Source: CAZHVS01 sp964536015
GTDB lineage: Bacteria > Bacteroidota > Ignavibacteria > Ignavibacteriales > Ignavibacteriaceae
Assembly (NCBI GenBank): GCA_964536015.1
Contig: CAZHVS010000001.1
Span: forward strand, 248,001 to 312,000
DNA: 64,000 nucleotides
Direction of reading: 5' to 3'
In this document: one piece after another, positions 34,969 to 44,090 of the stretch
Position numbering within the stretch: position 1 is the first letter of the stretch
Layout: each line of letters opens with the position of its first letter
The notes under the pieces: generated by a model
The model's database searches: none
Told to the model about the DNA's origin: nothing
Seen by the model: only the letters and a program-made list of their open reading frames with translations
Made by a program: the position numbers and the translations under genes

Positions 34969-36376
34969 CGAAATAAAAAAATTTAAAAAAAAATATAGTA
35001 AGCATCGAGTCCTAAACTTAATTTCAGAAACAGCGAATGAGACTGGATTTAGCGTTTATCTTGTCGGAGGTTTTGTCAGGGATTTATTTCTTGAAAGAAA
35101 AAAGAATGAAATGGATTTTCTTATTCTTGGAGACGGTGTGGAATTTGCACAAACTGTGGCTATTAAACTTGGGATTAAAAATATTTCAATTTATAAAAAT
35201 TTTGGAACCGCACACTTTTCTTTCAGAAATCAAAATTATGAGTTTGTTGGTGCAAGAAAAGAATCATACAATAACAATAGTAGAAAACCTATTGTAGAAT
35301 CAGGAAAGTTTGAAGATGATATTTCGCGCCGCGATTTTACTATGAATACACTTGCAATATCACTTAATAAAAAAAATTGTGGGGAACTGATTGATATATA
35401 TAATGGAATTGAAGATATTAAGAATAAATTCATTCGTACTCCTGTTAATCCATTAATTACTTTTAATGATGATCCATTAAGAATTATGAGGGCATTCAGG
35501 TTTGCAGCCCAATTAGAATTTGATGTTGATCCTGCAATTAAAACAGCAGCTAAAGAATTGAAAGAAAGAATAAAGATAGTATCACAGGAAAGAATTACAG
35601 ATGAGTTTCTTAAGATACTTGCATCACCAAAACCATCAATCGGAATTAAATTATTGTTTGATACAGAAGTGATGGATGTTATATTTCCTGAAATATCAAA
35701 TTTAGCTGGAGTAGAACAACGACAGGATCATCATCATAAAGATGTTTTTTTGCATACCTGTCTAGTAGTTGATAATATCTCAAGAGTTACAGATAATTTA
35801 TGGTTAAGGTTTGCTGCACTTGTACACGATATTGCAAAACCTCAGACTAAAAAATTTATTGATGGAGTCGGGTGGAGTTTTCATGCTCATGATGAAATTG
35901 GTGCAAGGATGATGAAATATATTTTCAATAAACTTAAGTTACCTCTTCATCATCTTGAATATGTTAAAAAATTAGTACGTCTCCATTTAAGACCAATTGC
36001 TCTTGCGATGGAAGAAGTAACTGATTCAGCAATAAGAAGATTAATTGTAGAAGCAGGAGAGGATCTTGAAGACCTCATTAATCTTTGTCGCGCAGATATT
36101 ACAAGTAAAAATCCAGAGAAGGTATCTGAATACCTTTCTAATTATGAAAGAGTGATGAAAAGAGTGTTTGAAGTTAAAGAAAAAGATAAACTCAGGGCTT
36201 TTCAATCTCCTGTAAGAGGTGAAGAAATTATGAAGGTCTGTGGATTACCACCTTCAAAAAAAGTTGGTGAAATTAAAAAAGCAATAGAAGAAGCAATTCT
36301 TGATGGGAAAATCTCTAACAATTATGAAGAAGCATATTCTTACTTACTTAAGATAAAAGATAGTTTTAATGCCTAA
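34955..36376 (+). CDS. tRNA nucleotidyltransferase / poly(A) polymerase family with HD domain
   Basis: The 473-residue protein has the class II nucleotidyltransferase start (V-G-G-F-V-R-D-L at about 37-44 and M-D-F-L with two catalytic acidic residues), R-R-D-F-T-M-N-T at about 125, and D-D-P-L-R-I-M-R-A-F-R-F-A. A C-terminal HD domain follows (H-x-x-D at L-V-H-D-I-A-K-P). It adds CCA to tRNA 3' ends or A tails to RNA; the single tRNA in this window lacks an encoded CCA, which fits. It overlaps the metalloprotease gene by 14 bases. Confidence 0.88.
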   Translation: MKNHNEIKKFKKKYSKHRVLNLISETANETGFSVYLVGGFVRDLFLERKKNEMDFLILGDGVEFAQTVAIKLGIKNISIYKNFGTAHFSFRNQNYEFVGARKESYNNNSRKPIVESGKFEDDISRRDFTMNTLAISLNKKNCGELIDIYNGIEDIKNKFIRTPVNPLITFNDDPLRIMRAFRFAAQLEFDVDPAIKTAAKELKERIKIVSQERITDEFLKILASPKPSIGIKLLFDTEVMDVIFPEISNLAGVEQRQDHHHKDVFLHTCLVVDNISRVTDNLWLRFAALVHDIAKPQTKKFIDGVGWSFHAHDEIGARMMKYIFNKLKLPLHHLEYVKKLVRLHLRPIALAMEEVTDSAIRRLIVEAGEDLEDLINLCRADITSKNPEKVSEYLSNYERVMKRVFEVKEKDKLRAFQSPVRGEEIMKVCGLPPSKKVGEIKKAIEEAILDGKISNNYEEAYSYLLKIKDSFNA

Positions 36377-36388
36377 TTTTTCACTCCA

Positions 36389-37393
36389 CTAAAGTATAGA
36401 AATCAATAATCCAAATATCAAAGCTGCTATAAGTGCAGAAATAGGAATAGTTAAAACCCACGCCCAAAGAATATTTTTAGCTACACCCCAGCGAACTGCA
36501 GAAAAACCTTTGACAGAACCTACACCAGTTATTGAACCAGTAATTGTATGAGTAGTGCTTACCGGGATTCCAAGTATGGTTGCAATAATAATTGTTAATC
36601 CCGCAGAAGTTTCTGCACTGAAACCACCAAATGGAGTCAGTTTAGTCATTCTCATTCCTAATGTTTTTATTACTTTCCAGCCACCCACTAGAGTTCCTAT
36701 AGCAATAACGGAGTGACTTGTAATTACAACCCAAAACGGCACATGAAATTTTGATTGTGTGATCACACTTTCACCACCAGCAGCCCATATAGTTAAAACC
36801 ATAGTAATAATACCCATAGTTTTCTGTGCGTCATTTGCACCATGGCTCAAACTAAAAAGTGCAGCACTTATAAGTTGAAGTTTTCGAAAATATTTATCTA
36901 CTTTTCTTGGAGAAAAATTTTTAACAATCCAGAGAGTGCAAATTGAAAAAATAAAGGCAATTACCATTCCCATTAATGGTGCAAAAAAGATGAATACGAT
37001 TACTTTAATGAAACCTGAATAAATGATTCCATCAAAACCAACTTTAATAATTGCGGCGCCACCAAGTCCTCCAATTATTGAATGAGAAACACTGATAGGA
37101 AGTCCTAAATGGGTACAAAATGAAGTTACGATGATACCACCTACCAAAGCAGATGTAATCACATTATAGTCAATTATGTTTCCTTCAACAAGTCCGCTTC
37201 CAATTGTCTTTGCAACATCAGTGCCAAAAACAAATGCAGCTACAAAATTGAAAAATGCAGCCCACGCAACAGCGGTCATGGGACGTAACACTCTTGTAGA
37301 AACGACTGTTGCTATTGAATTTGCTGCATCATTCATACCATTATAAAAATCAAACAAGAGGGCAAGAAAGATTATTAATAAGGGATAAATCAT
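36389..37393 (-). CDS. pit: PiT family inorganic phosphate transporter
   Basis: The 334-residue membrane protein has the two PiT half signatures: F-D-F-Y-N-G-M-N-D-A-A-N-S-I-A near the N-terminus and S-H-G-A-N-D-A-Q-K-T-M-G in the middle, with about ten spans and T-T-H-T-I-T-G-S-I-T-G near the end. It imports phosphate, probably with protons or sodium, across the inner membrane. It is five bases downstream of the DUF47 partner gene. A short 12-bp gap separates its end from the nucleotidyltransferase end. Confidence 0.95.
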   Translation of the reverse strand: MIYPLLIIFLALLFDFYNGMNDAANSIATVVSTRVLRPMTAVAWAAFFNFVAAFVFGTDVAKTIGSGLVEGNIIDYNVITSALVGGIIVTSFCTHLGLPISVSHSIIGGLGGAAIIKVGFDGIIYSGFIKVIVFIFFAPLMGMVIAFIFSICTLWIVKNFSPRKVDKYFRKLQLISAALFSLSHGANDAQKTMGIITMVLTIWAAGGESVITQSKFHVPFWVVITSHSVIAIGTLVGGWKVIKTLGMRMTKLTPFGGFSAETSAGLTIIIATILGIPVSTTHTITGSITGVGSVKGFSAVRWGVAKNILWAWVLTIPISALIAALIFGLLISIL

Positions 37394-37398
37394 ATTTT

Positions 37399-38016
37399 TT
37401 AAGAATTTTTAATATAGATTGAAATGATTACGTTAGCAGTGGATTGGCATTTATCTGATGCATTTTCTAACTTGTCAAGAATTTCTTTTTTCTTAAAAAT
37501 AGTTAATGCATCTTTTTCTTCAGCAAATAATTTTTTTAATGCATTTCGATATACATTATCAGCCTCTGATTCAAGGTCTTTAACGGCTTTACATTCATTA
37601 AAATGATCTCCTTGCTTCTTTAAATCAAGAATAGCAGTTTCTAACTCCTTTGTTTGTTGAAGGACTATCGCTGCAATTTCTTTTGCTCCGTCAACTTTTT
37701 CTTTGAGATTGTATGTATCAAATCTTGTAGCTGCTCCAAGTAAGATATCACCTATTCCATCGATTCTTTTTGTCAAACTAAAAATATCTTCGCGATCGAA
37801 AGGAGTAATAAAAGTTTTATTTAATCGTTTTAATATTCGGGATGAAATTTCATCACATCTTTTTTCTAATGGTTTTAATTTCAGGAAAATATCTTCTTCA
37901 TAATTTTCATTGCAAAAAAAATCATAAGTAATTTTTGCCATTTCCTGAACGTGAGAGATTATTTCTTTAAAATCTTCAAAATACTTTTCTTCTTTGGGCA
38001 TCAATTTTTTGAACAT
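37399..38016 (-). CDS. DUF47/PhoU-like phosphate transport partner
   Basis: The 205-residue all-helical protein has the PhoU-like pattern of DUF47: M-P-K-E-E-K-Y-F at the start, P-F-D-R-E-D-I-F-S-L-T-K-R-I-D in the middle, and E-x-E-A-D-N-V-Y-R-N-A-L in the third helix. It is cytoplasmic and is almost always encoded next to PiT transporters, as here, where it probably gates or regulates the transporter. It is the first gene of the pair; the upstream spacer is 326 bases. Confidence 0.92.
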   Translation of the reverse strand: MFKKLMPKEEKYFEDFKEIISHVQEMAKITYDFFCNENYEEDIFLKLKPLEKRCDEISSRILKRLNKTFITPFDREDIFSLTKRIDGIGDILLGAATRFDTYNLKEKVDGAKEIAAIVLQQTKELETAILDLKKQGDHFNECKAVKDLESEADNVYRNALKKLFAEEKDALTIFKKKEILDKLENASDKCQSTANVIISIYIKNS

Positions 38017-38342
38017 AACTATTCCTTAGTATTTTTTAGGAAAAAGATAAGTTTATTTGTATTCAAACAGTAATTTATTTAACGAACTATAATTCAATTG
38101 CCTGCAACCATCAGAGCTAACTAATTAAACTATTAATTCACAACAAAATTAACAAACGCAATAATTTCTAACAATCAGATTTTTATTTATTTTATGCAGA
38201 AAGGAATACTCTTGATTTATGATGACATGTATTGGAATATTCAATTTTTTTCTTTGAAAAAATGGTTTAATTTTCTTAATAAAATAAAATGTTTTGCGAT
38301 AATAGTGTATCGCTGCGTTATTTAATATAATTTGAATTCTGA
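38017..38342. other. 326-bp divergent spacer upstream of the TPR sensor kinase
   Basis: This holds promoters for the phosphate pair (minus) and the kinase (plus). On the plus side TATAAT at 38326-38331 lies 11 bases before the ATG, and the inverted repeat GCGATA-ATAGTG-TATCGC (38296-38313) sits just before it. No RNA gene or small protein is convincing. Confidence 0.45.
38296..38313. promoter_or_regulatory. perfect six-base inverted repeat near the kinase start
   Basis: GCGATA and TATCGC flank ATAGTG. The repeat ends 12 bases before a TATAAT box, a position that would suit an operator. No second copy was noticed. Evidence is positional only. Confidence 0.3.
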
Positions 38343-40289
38343 ATGAAAACTTTTATAATTGTAATATTTGCTGTTGTGTTAAATTTTGCTCAAGCAGGAA
38401 TTGACAGTATTATATTGCAAATAAAGAATCTTCCTGATTCCTCGAAAATTAATCGTTTGGTTAAACTTTGCTGGGAGAAGAGGAGTATTGATCCATCTTT
38501 AGCTATTCAGATTGGAGAAAAGGCTATAAAAATGATGGATAAATGCAATTCTAATAAATATAAGTCAGAAGTACTAAACTATCTTGGTGTTATTTATAGC
38601 AATCTTGGGCAATTGGAAACGGCATATAAATATTACACAAAAGGTTACGAGATTGCTAAGGAAACAAGTGATAAAAATGAATTGGCATATTCATTAAATA
38701 ACCTTGGCGACTATTATTTCAAAAATGCTCTGTACGCTACTGCTTACGAAAAAGTTCTTGAAGCTTATGTCATTTTTGAAGAAATAAATAATGAGCAGGG
38801 AATGGCTTATACACTAAATGATCTGGGTGAGATTTTCATAATTCAAAAAGATTATAAAAAAGCTCTTGAATATTTTAATAGGTCAGCGGAGTTACGATTA
38901 AAAAACAAAGATAGAAGGGGTTATGCAAAATCATTAATAAATATTGCGGGCACTTATGCAAATCTTAATGATTACGATAAAGCGAATGAAACTTATATAT
39001 CTGCACTTGCTGTTAGTGAAGAAGTTGAATATATAAAAGGGAAAAGCTGGATTTATGCTGGTATTGCTGATCTCAACTTTAAAACTGGTAAGTTTGGAAT
39101 TGCAATTGAGAATAGTAATAAAGCAGTTGAGATAGATGTACTGATAGGTAATAAATACGGAGAAATTATCAATTATAATAGGCTAGGACAGATTTACGAA
39201 AAAATGTCCGATATTCCAAAAGCTAAATTCTATTTCGAAAAAGCAAAGATGGAAGCAAATAATACAGGTCATCTTGAACAACTAATGGTAGCTTATAAAT
39301 ATCTTTACCAGATTTTTGAAAAGGAAAGAGACTTGAAGGCAGCATACGAATATCTAAAAGAATATGATGCTTTGAATGAAAAAATATTCTCACTCGAAAA
39401 TTCAAACAAAATTGCTGATTTGCAGACTGCATTTGCTATTGGTAAAAAGCAAATTGAAAATGAGCATCTGAAAAAGGAATTAGAATATCAAAAAAATACC
39501 AGGAATTATCTTGTAATAATTGTATTGCTTGCGTTAGGAGTTGTAGTATTATATTTATTAAAATATAAATCAACTGCTAAAGCAAATCAGCTTCTTAAAG
39601 AATTAAATTCCTCCAAGGATAAATTTTTCTCTATTATTTCTCATGACCTTAAAAATCCTGTTGGTGCAGTAGCAAATCTCGCACAGATAATTGATGAAGA
39701 TTATGATAAACTATCAGAAGAGGAGAAGAAACATTTAATTCATTTACTTTCTGAAGCTTCTTCAGAAGTGTTAAAATTATTATTTGATTTATTGACATGG
39801 GTAAATACACAAAAAGGTTGTATAGGCATTAAAAAAACAAATCTTAATCTGAAATCAATCTTTAATTCTCTTTGTAATTCATATAAACTTTCAGCTAAAA
39901 ATAAAAATCTTTTACTTGAAGTTGCTGTAAATGATGATGTAAACATCATGGGTGACAAATTTATAATTGAGACAATAATCGGAAACTTCATAGATAATGC
40001 AATAAAATTTTCATTTAAAGGCAATAAAATTATTTTGTCTGGCAATCTCAATGATTCTTCAGTGAAATTATCGGTTATAGATTTCGGAAAAGGAATATCA
40101 CAGGAAATGTTGCATAAATTGCTTGATGTGGATTCAAAAATCAGTACAAAAGGGACCAATAATGAAAAAGGAACAGGTTTAGGTCTAAAAATCTGTAAAG
40201 AGTTTGCTAAGCTTCATAAAGGTAAAATAGAAATTGAAAGTGAAGTTGATAAGGGAAGTACTTTTAGTTTTATTTTTCCAAATAAGTAA
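38343..40289 (+). CDS. TPR-domain sensor histidine kinase
   Basis: The 648-residue protein has a signal peptide (about 1-18, ending A-Q-A-G), six to seven TPR units over residues 50-370 (repeated L-x-x-L-G-x-x-Y and A-x-x-Y-x-x-A patterns), a short coiled segment, a membrane span at about 389-410, and a kinase core: phospho-acceptor H434 in I-I-S-H-D-L-K-N-P, N-box with D-N-A-I-K-F, G-K-G-I-S and G-T-G-L-G-L-K-I. The TPR region would be periplasmic. It is an orphan; no response regulator is adjacent. Its end is followed at 38 bases by the dGTPase gene. Confidence 0.9.
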   Translation: MKTFIIVIFAVVLNFAQAGIDSIILQIKNLPDSSKINRLVKLCWEKRSIDPSLAIQIGEKAIKMMDKCNSNKYKSEVLNYLGVIYSNLGQLETAYKYYTKGYEIAKETSDKNELAYSLNNLGDYYFKNALYATAYEKVLEAYVIFEEINNEQGMAYTLNDLGEIFIIQKDYKKALEYFNRSAELRLKNKDRRGYAKSLINIAGTYANLNDYDKANETYISALAVSEEVEYIKGKSWIYAGIADLNFKTGKFGIAIENSNKAVEIDVLIGNKYGEIINYNRLGQIYEKMSDIPKAKFYFEKAKMEANNTGHLEQLMVAYKYLYQIFEKERDLKAAYEYLKEYDALNEKIFSLENSNKIADLQTAFAIGKKQIENEHLKKELEYQKNTRNYLVIIVLLALGVVVLYLLKYKSTAKANQLLKELNSSKDKFFSIISHDLKNPVGAVANLAQIIDEDYDKLSEEEKKHLIHLLSEASSEVLKLLFDLLTWVNTQKGCIGIKKTNLNLKSIFNSLCNSYKLSAKNKNLLLEVAVNDDVNIMGDKFIIETIIGNFIDNAIKFSFKGNKIILSGNLNDSSVKLSVIDFGKGISQEMLHKLLDVDSKISTKGTNNEKGTGLGLKICKEFAKLHKGKIEIESEVDKGSTFSFIFPNK

Positions 40290-40326
40290 TGGTTTAAATA
40301 TTTTTAATTTTAATATTAAGGTTATA

Positions 40327-41676
40327 ATGTATTGGGAAAAACTTTTATCTAATAAACGACTCTGTCAGGAAACTCCGGGTAGTTTCAGAGATGATCGAAC
40401 CGCTTTTCAGGTTGATTATGACAGAATTGTATTCTCTTCAGCTTTCAGAAGATTACAGGACAAAACACAGGTTTTCCCTTTGGCTGAAAGTGATTATGTG
40501 CGAACTCGTTTAACACACAGTCTTGAAGTTTCTTGCATTGCCCGTTCTCTTGGAATAAATGTTGGGAATGAAGTAATTAATCGCCATAAACTAACTAATA
40601 TTCATCCTAGCGACTTTGGAACCATATTGGCGACCGCTGCATTAGCACATGATCTTGGAAATCCACCATTTGGTCATTCAGGTGAAGACGCTATTAGAAA
40701 TTGGTTTAAAAAATCTGCTACTGTAAAGAGTATCAGAAAATATTTTAGCAGGAAAGAGCTGTGTGATTTTGAAAATTATGAAGGTAATGCACAGGGATTC
40801 CGATTGTTAACTGTACTTCAAATGCCTGAACATAAAGGTGGAATGCGTCTTACTTATTCAACTCTTGCAGCATTTGTTAAGTATCCTGTTGAATCGATAT
40901 TAATAAAAAAAGACGGTTCAATCTCAAGAAAAAAATATAATTTCTTCCAATCAGAAAAAGAGTTATTTAAAGAAGTAGCAGAGAATACAGGATTAATAAG
41001 AAAAGATAAAAAAAATTATTCCTGGGCAAGACATCCGCTTGCTTTTTTAATTGAAGCTTCAGACGATATTTGTTATCATATAATTGATTTTGAAGATGGT
41101 TATAGAGAGGGTTTACTAAAGTATCAGGAAATAAAAGATTTATATTCAGCAATTATTGCAGATGAACGCATTAATTATGCAGATCAACTTAAAGATGAAA
41201 GAAGTAAAGTTGAATATCTGAGAGCAAAAGCTATTCAAAAATTAATCGAAGAAATCAAAGAAAGTTTTTTAGACAATGAATCGGAAATACTGAGAGGAGA
41301 ATTCAATTCAGAATTGATTTCAATTATTCCCTCTACACCATACTTAAAAAGAATAATCGAAAGATCAGTTGAAAGCGTTTACTCAAATGGTCGTGTTTTG
41401 GAAATTGAAGCCGCTGGTTTTGAAGTGGCAAATGGTTTGCTCGAATTATTTTTTGAGAGTGTCTTGGATTATCATAGTCGTGCAAACAAAGCATCTGCTC
41501 AAAGTAAAAAAATTATGCAGATTATTCCAGTACAGTTTCATCCATATCAATCATTTTCTTATTACGAAATACTGATGAATATACTGGATTATTTCTCAGG
41601 AATGACTGATTCATATGCCGTATCACTCTACAAAAAACTTAAAGGTATTTCTCTCCCAGGGAATAAAGTGTTTTAA
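40327..41676 (+). CDS. dgt: deoxyguanosinetriphosphate triphosphohydrolase-like HD protein
   Basis: I place the start at ATG 40327, with AAGG six bases upstream; earlier in-frame codons would lie inside the kinase gene. The 449-residue protein has R-I-V-F-S-S-A-F-R-R-L-Q-D-K-T-Q-V, R-T-R-L-T-H-S-L-E-V (first metal His), and A-H-D-L-G-N-P-P-F-G-H-S-G-E (HD). It hydrolyses dGTP or other dNTPs to the nucleoside and triphosphate. Its length is close to that of E. coli Dgt (about 505) and of the shorter Dgt type 1. Confidence 0.93.
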   Translation: MYWEKLLSNKRLCQETPGSFRDDRTAFQVDYDRIVFSSAFRRLQDKTQVFPLAESDYVRTRLTHSLEVSCIARSLGINVGNEVINRHKLTNIHPSDFGTILATAALAHDLGNPPFGHSGEDAIRNWFKKSATVKSIRKYFSRKELCDFENYEGNAQGFRLLTVLQMPEHKGGMRLTYSTLAAFVKYPVESILIKKDGSISRKKYNFFQSEKELFKEVAENTGLIRKDKKNYSWARHPLAFLIEASDDICYHIIDFEDGYREGLLKYQEIKDLYSAIIADERINYADQLKDERSKVEYLRAKAIQKLIEEIKESFLDNESEILRGEFNSELISIIPSTPYLKRIIERSVESVYSNGRVLEIEAAGFEVANGLLELFFESVLDYHSRANKASAQSKKIMQIIPVQFHPYQSFSYYEILMNILDYFSGMTDSYAVSLYKKLKGISLPGNKVF

Positions 41677-42080
41677 GGACAATTTTAATAAGTAGTATCT
41701 TTTCCCTTAACTTATATAGAATTCATTTTATTTTTTTTGTGATTTTTATCTCAAACCTCATTTTTTGTTTTGTTTCTCAAATTTAATTATGTAATTTATA
41801 TCGCAATCATTTTTTTGGAAAAATGATATTAGTACTTTTTATAATTATTGGAGCTTTCATATTATCAATGGATTGAGGTGACTTTGACGATGGTTTATTT
41901 AAAAAGATTATGATAAAGGAAAGAAACTAAATTCTATGTTTTCAATAATCTACAATGGTTGTTCTACCGTATTGAAAAAGATTAACGAATCAGAAATATT
42001 AAACCTTGATTATTCTTATCAGATTATTTGTTTGCAGTTTTTAATTAAACCTTTATTAATTTTTAACATCTTTCCGTAGT
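41677..42080. other. 404-bp spacer upstream of the TonB-dependent receptor
   Basis: AT-rich, with no gene-like frame and no riboswitch I can recognise (the conserved cobalamin box is absent). It contains a nine-pair hairpin (41806-41827). It probably holds the promoter for the receptor-phosphorelay block. Confidence 0.45.
41806..41827 (+). terminator. AT-rich hairpin downstream of dgt
   Basis: ATCATTTTT and AAAAATGAT pair perfectly (nine pairs) around a TTGG loop, 130 bases after the dgt stop. There is no U-run directly behind it, so it may be a weak terminator or just an AT-rich palindrome. Confidence 0.3.
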
Positions 42081-44045
42081 ATGAAAAAGACAATTAAATA
42101 TTTATTTATTTTTTCATTAATGATGTGCCTATCTCCGCCGATAACTGCACAAATTGATTCTATAGATTTATATGAGTTAAATCTATCACAACTTTCCAAA
42201 ATAAAAATAACATCTGCTACAAAAGTAAAACAAAGTATTTATGAAATTCCCTCAACAGTTGTTGTTATTACTGAAAATGAAATTAAAGAACGAGGTTATT
42301 TTACTTTTGAAGAAGTCTTATCAACTCTTTCAGGATTTCAATTCAGAAACATTCAAGGTATAAACAGCTATGTTTTCCAGCGAGGGATTCCTAATCAGAA
42401 TAATTTAATTTTAGTACTTATTGATGGTGTTCAGGTAAATGAACTTAATTCTGGTGGATTTTATTCGGGAGGTCTTTATAACCTTTCTAACATTGAACGT
42501 ATTGAGGTTATTTATGGTCCGGCTTCCGTAGCTTATGGTACTAATGCAATTTCGGGAATAATTAATATAATTACGAAAAGCGCAATGGAAAAACAACTAA
42601 ACGTGAAAGCTTTAGTTGGTACATTCAATACTTCCGGTTTAGATTTTAGTTATTCTTATATTGATGATAAAAAAGATTATGGAGTTTTATTTTCCGGAGT
42701 GATAAAAAAAACAGATAAAGCAAACTTGAAAGGGCAAGAAGGAGATTTTAACTGGACGGATAAACTCGATAATTATGAAAAAGACTATTCATTTGATTTA
42801 AAATTTCAATGTAATGAATTTAGCTTTGGGACTAATTTTATGCAAAAGCAGTCTTCCACTGCAACATTGTTCAAATCATATGGAACTATTTATAGGGATT
42901 ATGGTACATTGTGGAATATCAGATTCATTAATAATTATTTAAAGTACAACAAAAAAATTTCAGATAAATTTAACTTAACTTCAATCCTCTATAATCGAAA
43001 TACCACAGTACTAGACAATACACTATATGTAATAACTGACACTGCTCAGGTGGGATATTATCGGCCAAATAATTTGACTGGTTTTGAGAGTATCTTAAAT
43101 TTTGAATTGAACCCTACATGCGCAATAATAAGCGGATTCACTTTTGAATATGAAAGACTTGCAGAAAAATTTTCAGTATCATATAGTAATTCTCCTGATA
43201 GCAAACCACTTTCTCCGGTTTCACCGGTGATGTTAAAAAATAATCTTCTTAGTTTTTTTCTTGAACCAAAGTATTCTCCTTTAGAAAATCTTTTTATTTC
43301 TGGAGGAATAAGATATGATAATAGTAGTGTATATAATCAGGTAATAACACCAAGGTTAGGTTTAAGTTATATTTATGACAATTATGTTTTTCGAATTTCT
43401 TATTCAGAGGCGTTTAGAGCACCAAAACCATGGGATTATACAGATGGGTTGGGTAATTCATCGTTAAAACCAGAAAAGATGAAGTCTATAGAAACTTCAA
43501 TTGAATATTCTCTCTCGAATGACTTAATTATGAATTTATCTGTATATAAAAATTTGCTTAGTCAAGGAATAATAAAAGAATCGAATTCTTCGGGTTATAG
43601 ATGGGTAAATAGTGGAGAAGTTAATACTGATGGAATAGAATTAGGTTTTAAGTATGAAGGGAATGGAATAAAATCGTTTTTTAATTATACATTTACTCAA
43701 AGTTATGATGAAAATAAAAAATTTATTTCTGAGATAAGTAAGCACATTGCAAATGTTGGAGTAACTTATGCTTTTGACAGAAATTTTATGATAAATTTAT
43801 TGGCATCCTATACAGGTGAAAGAGAAAATCCAGAGTTTATTTATTCAATTAATAGTCGGACAATAAGCCCTTATTTTCTGTTAAACGGGACTATCTCTTT
43901 TCTGGATTTCTATGGTTTTAATGTTCAATTAATAGTAAAAAACATTCTTGATAAGGAATATTATCATACCTCTAACAGAACTCCAAGCAGATATCGTCAA
44001 TCTCAAAGAACTTTTATGTTTTCTGTGAATTACTCTTTGTTCTGA
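42081..44045 (+). CDS. TonB-dependent outer-membrane receptor
   Basis: The 654-residue protein has a signal peptide (ends near T-A-Q-I), a plug domain (about 45-165) with S-A-T-K-V-K-Q-S-I-Y-E-I-P-S-T-V, V-L-I-D-G-V-Q-V-N, and I-E-R-I-E-V-I-Y-G-P-A-S-V-A-Y-G-T-N-A. A beta-barrel follows with S-E-A-F-R-A-P-K-P and N-P-E-type strands, and the last residue is an aromatic F. There is no carboxypeptidase-regulatory N-terminal domain. It resembles siderophore, vitamin B12 or colicin receptors of small size. It precedes the YfiR-domain kinase by 45 bases, so substrate uptake and signalling may be linked. Confidence 0.93.
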   Translation: MKKTIKYLFIFSLMMCLSPPITAQIDSIDLYELNLSQLSKIKITSATKVKQSIYEIPSTVVVITENEIKERGYFTFEEVLSTLSGFQFRNIQGINSYVFQRGIPNQNNLILVLIDGVQVNELNSGGFYSGGLYNLSNIERIEVIYGPASVAYGTNAISGIINIITKSAMEKQLNVKALVGTFNTSGLDFSYSYIDDKKDYGVLFSGVIKKTDKANLKGQEGDFNWTDKLDNYEKDYSFDLKFQCNEFSFGTNFMQKQSSTATLFKSYGTIYRDYGTLWNIRFINNYLKYNKKISDKFNLTSILYNRNTTVLDNTLYVITDTAQVGYYRPNNLTGFESILNFELNPTCAIISGFTFEYERLAEKFSVSYSNSPDSKPLSPVSPVMLKNNLLSFFLEPKYSPLENLFISGGIRYDNSSVYNQVITPRLGLSYIYDNYVFRISYSEAFRAPKPWDYTDGLGNSSLKPEKMKSIETSIEYSLSNDLIMNLSVYKNLLSQGIIKESNSSGYRWVNSGEVNTDGIELGFKYEGNGIKSFFNYTFTQSYDENKKFISEISKHIANVGVTYAFDRNFMINLLASYTGERENPEFIYSINSRTISPYFLLNGTISFLDFYGFNVQLIVKNILDKEYYHTSNRTPSRYRQSQRTFMFSVNYSLF

Positions 44046-44090
44046 AAAAGGAGTTCAATATGACTAAATTAAAATACAGAAGATGAATAA

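Noticed and set aside
38017..38342. Small RNA or pho-box in the phosphate transporter spacer
   Set aside because: No tandem CTGTCAT-like repeats and no GC-rich fold were found.
41677..42080. Cobalamin or other riboswitch before the TonB-dependent receptor
   Set aside because: I looked for the conserved B12 box and the usual GC-rich stems and saw none; only an AT-rich hairpin is present.
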